Below the pieces are notes generated by a model, which did no database searches, was not told where the DNA came from, and saw only the letters and a program-made list of their open reading frames with translations. Both the position numbers and the translations under genes were made by a program. A stretch of DNA of 64,000 nt from CALDTK01 sp965215215. GTDB taxonomy: Bacteria; Bacteroidota; Bacteroidia; Chitinophagales; Saprospiraceae. Positions 61,080-64,000 of the stretch are shown here, one piece after another (the stretch's first letter is position 1; each line of letters opens with the position of its first letter). The stretch lies in NCBI GenBank assembly GCA_965215215.1, contig OZ244043.1, positions 2,666,001-2,730,000 of the forward strand. The letters are read 5' to 3'.

Positions 61080-64000
61080 AGTCTCCCCTCCTACGCGCCT
61101 GGGCGCTTTCGTTCGTTTTCCTCATCCTGTTTCAGGTCGTAGCGCCGACGGCTGCCTACGCGCTTACCTCAGGACCCTCCCAGCCTGAGTTTACGGCCTT
61201 CGAGCCGGTAGGCGCATCGAATAATGTCGACTTATTCTCTGGAGACTTCACTTACAACATTCCGCTCTTCGAGCTGCCGGGTCCAGATGGAGGCTATCCC
61301 TTCAACCTCGCCTACCACAGCGGGATCTCCATGGAACAGGAGGCGAGCTGGGTCGGGCTCGGTTGGAGTTTGAACCCGGGGGCCATCAACCGGACGGTGC
61401 GCGGGATTCCGGATGATTTTAATGGGGTGGATCAGAAGGTAGAGCGCTATACCTCCATGAAGAAAGACTGGACGGTACGCGGCGGCGCCGGCCTCAATGG
61501 AGAAATCTTTGGCGTAAGTAGCTTTTTTAACGGAGGATTCGGCTACGACCTCGCTTTTAATAATTACCGGGGTTGGACTGGGGGTCTGAATCTCTCGGTG
61601 AGTACGGGTGGTCCGTTATCGTTTAGCTCTAACCTCGGCCTCGACTCCGGTACCGGAGCATCTTTCAGCCCTGGTATAGGCTTGAGCAAGGAGATCGATG
61701 GCACAGATCGTAGTCTCCGAATTGGGGCAAACTTTGGCTCGCGGGAGGGGCTTTCTGGCCTGTCTTTAAGTACGTCGGCGGCAAGAGATCGGGAGAAACC
61801 AAGCACGAGAAAGTATTATAGTAAGAATGCATCTGGAGTAGGCGCTGGCTTCTCGTTTAATAACGCGGGATACACCCCTACCGTCACCCAACCTTACGTA
61901 GGTTTCAACGCAAGTGGAGCATTTGAGGCCGGTGTATTTGCTGGTGTTAGTCTAGGGGCTAAAGTCAACCTCGCCTACTCCGAGCAGGCACTCGTCAACA
62001 ACGGGAAGTGGGTATCCGCGGTAGCCAGGGGCTATTTCCACCACCGCGCCGGATACGACGAAACAGGTGTCAACACGTTACTCGATTTCAATCGGGAAAA
62101 TGAGTTAGCCGCTCGACAGTCCACCCCGAACCTCGCCCTGGCGAATGCCACCCCCGATGTATTTAGTCTAACTGGCCAGGGCACAGGTGGGCAGTATCTT
62201 CCGATGCGATCGGCGCCAGTCCTGGTTACCGATGCGCGCTCCACCTCCCGAGTCATCGGTGGCGGGGCCGGAGTTCAAATCGACCCGGGGGGATTAGGTT
62301 TGGTCGGTGGTGATTTGAGCGGGAACTGGTCGATTGCGAAGACGAAGTATCCCGATTCTCGTCTAACCGACGCTATCAATGCCGCCCAACTTCCCGTAAC
62401 TCCGCTGAATCGATTGAGCGAGCCGGTCTACTTCAAGGCCGCGGGGGAGTTAACCGCCGGCACCAAGAGTTCCTCGGAGCTTACCCGGTACCAGCTTTCG
62501 GGAGAGGATGAGCCGGTATCCGTCCGGTTTGACGGTAACCAATCGCAAAATCTTCCGGCCCCACTCGCGATTGAACAGGGCCAGACTAGCGGGCGGGTGT
62601 TCGGTACTTCCGGGAGCCTCAACGACTTCGCTAACTACGCCGGGATAGGGCGCGAGAAACGTGCACAGTCGGTGCTCGCACTCACGACTGCGGACCTATA
62701 CGGTCCGGGGAGCGTCTTTAGCTCGACTCCGTTACTCCCCGAATTCCGAACGCGATTTTACGATGCTGTCAACCTAGCGATTATCGAACCTGGTGCGCTA
62801 ACGAAATCCGTGGCACCTACGAACGGACGCTCGGCCGTGCTGGGCGACGATCAGCGTTCCGAAGACTACGTCGTCGGATTTATCGCGACAAATCAGAGCG
62901 GCCTACGCTACAACTACGGCATCCCGCTTTGGAACACCTTCCAACTCGAAGCAGCGTACTCCGTGCCGGTAAACGCCACCGCCTGTGGGAACGTCAGTGT
63001 ACCACCCATTACTAGCGGAGATTACACCGACATAGACGTATCGGGTACGAATGAGCAGTACAAGAACTTCGTAAAGACCCCGCCTTTCGTCCACACCTAC
63101 CTTCTTTCCAACGTCTTAGGCCCCGACTACATCGACCTCACCAACAATGGGGTCACGCCGGACGATTCGGGTTACTGGGTCAACTTTAGGTACGCGGCAA
63201 CTTCCTTCGGCCGGGACAATCTCTATCGTTGGCGAGCCCCGTACACGGGGGCTCGGTACATCCCCGGACTCGCGAGCAACCCCGACGACGACAAGGCGAG
63301 CTTCATGTACGGCGAACGCGAGCAGGCGGTGCTGGCGGAGGCGAGTACCAGCACTCACGTCGCCCGCTTTTTCTCCCGTGCGGGAGCCGGATCAGATGCA
63401 GGGGGCGGCGGCCGTACCGACGGACTCGGCGCCTCGGGGATCGTCGCGAACGATCCGAGTACCAGTGCCGCGGACGGCCAGGGTTCTTACCGCTTGGATA
63501 GCATCGAGCTTTACTCCAGGACCGGTCTCGACATGGGTGAACCCCCCATCCAAACGGTCGTCTTCGAGTACGAGCGCACCGGACTTACCCTCGAATCGCC
63601 CAATGCACCGGACGGTAAGCTTACGCTAAAACGCGTTTACACTACCTACAAGCGTAACCAGCGAGGCAGGACTACGCCCTATGAGTTCGATTACATAGCC
63701 ACGACTGCCGCGGGACTGGACGCGCGCTCCGGCCGTTCGGCGGCGGGCTACGCGGAGTACGGCGACTATACCGAATCCGGCCAGGACCGGTGGGGAGGCA
63801 GCATTCTCCGTCCGGACGATACAGGGGACTACGACTACTGCTACTCCGGGAAAGATCCGTACGCGGTGCAATCGATCGACCGTATTGCGTCCATGTACAA
63901 CGGGGCGGCGAACGTGCCGGCCGGCTACAGTGTGTCCGCCGAAACCGATGCGGCGGCTTCGGTCTGGAATTTAAACCGGGTGACGCTTCCCTCGGGTGCG
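61076..64000 (+). CDS. Giant RHS/SpvB-type surface protein, 3' end outside window
   Basis: The frame starts at TTG 61076 (overlapping the lipoprotein stop) with a signal peptide (SPLLRAWALSFVFLILFQVV...) and stays open for 975 codons to the right edge. After the signal comes GASNNVDLFSGDFTYNIPL, FELPGPDGGYPFNLAYHSGI and EQEASWVGLGWSLNPGAINR, the SpvB-like N-terminal module of Bacteroidota RHS giants. A long beta-rich region follows, and at the edge SVWNLNRVTLPSGA, the usual entry into the YD-repeat shell. Such proteins often end in a variable toxin-like tip, which is not visible here. A mini-hairpin lies at 63618. Confidence 0.85.
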   Translation, partial: MKSPLLRAWALSFVFLILFQVVAPTAAYALTSGPSQPEFTAFEPVGASNNVDLFSGDFTYNIPLFELPGPDGGYPFNLAYHSGISMEQEASWVGLGWSLNPGAINRTVRGIPDDFNGVDQKVERYTSMKKDWTVRGGAGLNGEIFGVSSFFNGGFGYDLAFNNYRGWTGGLNLSVSTGGPLSFSSNLGLDSGTGASFSPGIGLSKEIDGTDRSLRIGANFGSREGLSGLSLSTSAARDREKPSTRKYYSKNASGVGAGFSFNNAGYTPTVTQPYVGFNASGAFEAGVFAGVSLGAKVNLAYSEQALVNNGKWVSAVARGYFHHRAGYDETGVNTLLDFNRENELAARQSTPNLALANATPDVFSLTGQGTGGQYLPMRSAPVLVTDARSTSRVIGGGAGVQIDPGGLGLVGGDLSGNWSIAKTKYPDSRLTDAINAAQLPVTPLNRLSEPVYFKAAGELTAGTKSSSELTRYQLSGEDEPVSVRFDGNQSQNLPAPLAIEQGQTSGRVFGTSGSLNDFANYAGIGREKRAQSVLALTTADLYGPGSVFSSTPLLPEFRTRFYDAVNLAIIEPGALTKSVAPTNGRSAVLGDDQRSEDYVVGFIATNQSGLRYNYGIPLWNTFQLEAAYSVPVNATACGNVSVPPITSGDYTDIDVSGTNEQYKNFVKTPPFVHTYLLSNVLGPDYIDLTNNGVTPDDSGYWVNFRYAATSFGRDNLYRWRAPYTGARYIPGLASNPDDDKASFMYGEREQAVLAEASTSTHVARFFSRAGAGSDAGGGGRTDGLGASGIVANDPSTSAADGQGSYRLDSIELYSRTGLDMGEPPIQTVVFEYERTGLTLESPNAPDGKLTLKRVYTTYKRNQRGRTTPYEFDYIATTAAGLDARSGRSAAGYAEYGDYTESGQDRWGGSILRPDDTGDYDYCYSGKDPYAVQSIDRIASMYNGAANVPAGYSVSAETDAAASVWNLNRVTLPSGA

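Larger units (their letters stand above)
1049..63632. repeat. Dispersed 15-base mini-hairpin family GTTTT-stem-GNAA-stem (about 35 copies)
   Basis: Copies with GTTTT on the minus strand: 1049-1063, 1627-1641, 2634-2648, 3410-3424, 4585-4599, 5170-5184, 6191-6205 (deviant loop), 7783-7797, 13172-13186, 14506-14520, 17422-17436, 17835-17849, 19349-19363, 25963-25977, 29654-29668, 34263-34277, 42097-42111, 42784-42798, 48069-48083, 63618-63632. On the plus strand: 5031-5045 (ATTTT), 5235-5249, 6379-6393, 13812-13826, 17243-17257, 19291-19305, 23529-23543, 25761-25775, 27767-27781, 29356-29370, 32059-32073, 40877-40891, 43507-43520 (one T short), 46271-46285, 49561-49575, 56903-56917. After GTTTT the arms are GGC/GCC, GCC/GGC or a partial AGC/GCN, and the loops are GAAA, GCAA, GGAA or GTAA. 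A degenerate copy with a 5-base loop sits near 56785-56800. The list was made by eye and may miss variants. Confidence 0.9.

Noticed and set aside
1049..63632. Reading the repeated AFAKT / RFGES / VLPxG peptides as a protein motif
   Set aside because: The same DNA is read in different frames and on both strands and occurs between genes, so the conserved unit is DNA or RNA, not peptide.
1..64000. CRISPR array, tRNA or rRNA genes
   Set aside because: No regularly spaced identical repeats and no cloverleaf or rRNA-like stretch was seen on either strand.

Overview
The window looks like the chromosome of a GC-rich member of the Bacteroidota, most likely a marine Saprospiria/Lewinella-type bacterium. 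The evidence is several type IX secretion (T9SS) C-terminal sorting domains, the PVELTSF-type repeat module typical of that group, a TonB receptor paired with a DUF4249 lipoprotein, giant RHS proteins, a microbial rhodopsin and Bacteroidota-type Crp and AraC regulators. The taxonomy is inferred from gene content only.

Layout. 0-12 kb: secreted and outer-membrane proteins of unknown role, an Uma2 nuclease, DinB, a Crp/Fnr regulator, an AAA/DUF4143 ATPase flanked by two copies of an ~80 bp repeat, a CotH-type T9SS protein, an orphan T9SS tail and a small envelope operon. 12.6-18.5 kb: a PaoABC-like molybdenum hydroxylase operon facing a MocA-like cofactor cytidylyltransferase, then an AraC regulator. 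18.5-24.1 kb: two long inverted-repeat elements, a beta-hydroxyacid dehydrogenase, a truncated metallopeptidase abutting a frameshifted GH43 enzyme, and a rhodopsin with an NTQ motif (predicted chloride pump). 24.2-36 kb: GH39, Uma2, a frameshifted AAA/nuclease gene, a HAD phosphatase, TlpA, and the housekeeping genes pheT and rny plus a Ca/Na antiporter. 36-46 kb: two paralogous T9SS proteins around a single-domain response regulator, a subtilisin and polA. 45.9-48.7 kb: a GntR-controlled ABC operon with a DUF2807 protein. 48.7-54.8 kb: azoR, then a scrapyard of accessory debris (CBM9-like fragment, RHS tip, decayed vapB, intact vapBC, partial GspF, HepT remnant). 54.9-64 kb: a TonB receptor/DUF4249 pair and a GEVED-lipoprotein-RHS operon that runs off the right edge.

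The most unusual signal is not a gene. About 35 copies of a 15-base motif, GTTTT-(GGC|GCC|AGC)-GNAA-(GCC|GGC|GCN), are scattered on both strands, in all reading frames and in intergenic DNA. Its 3-base arms change together (GGC..GCC or GCC..GGC) while the loop stays GNAA. This is a covarying mini-hairpin and not a protein motif. It resembles in density a DNA-uptake or recombination signal, but no function can be assigned from sequence alone.
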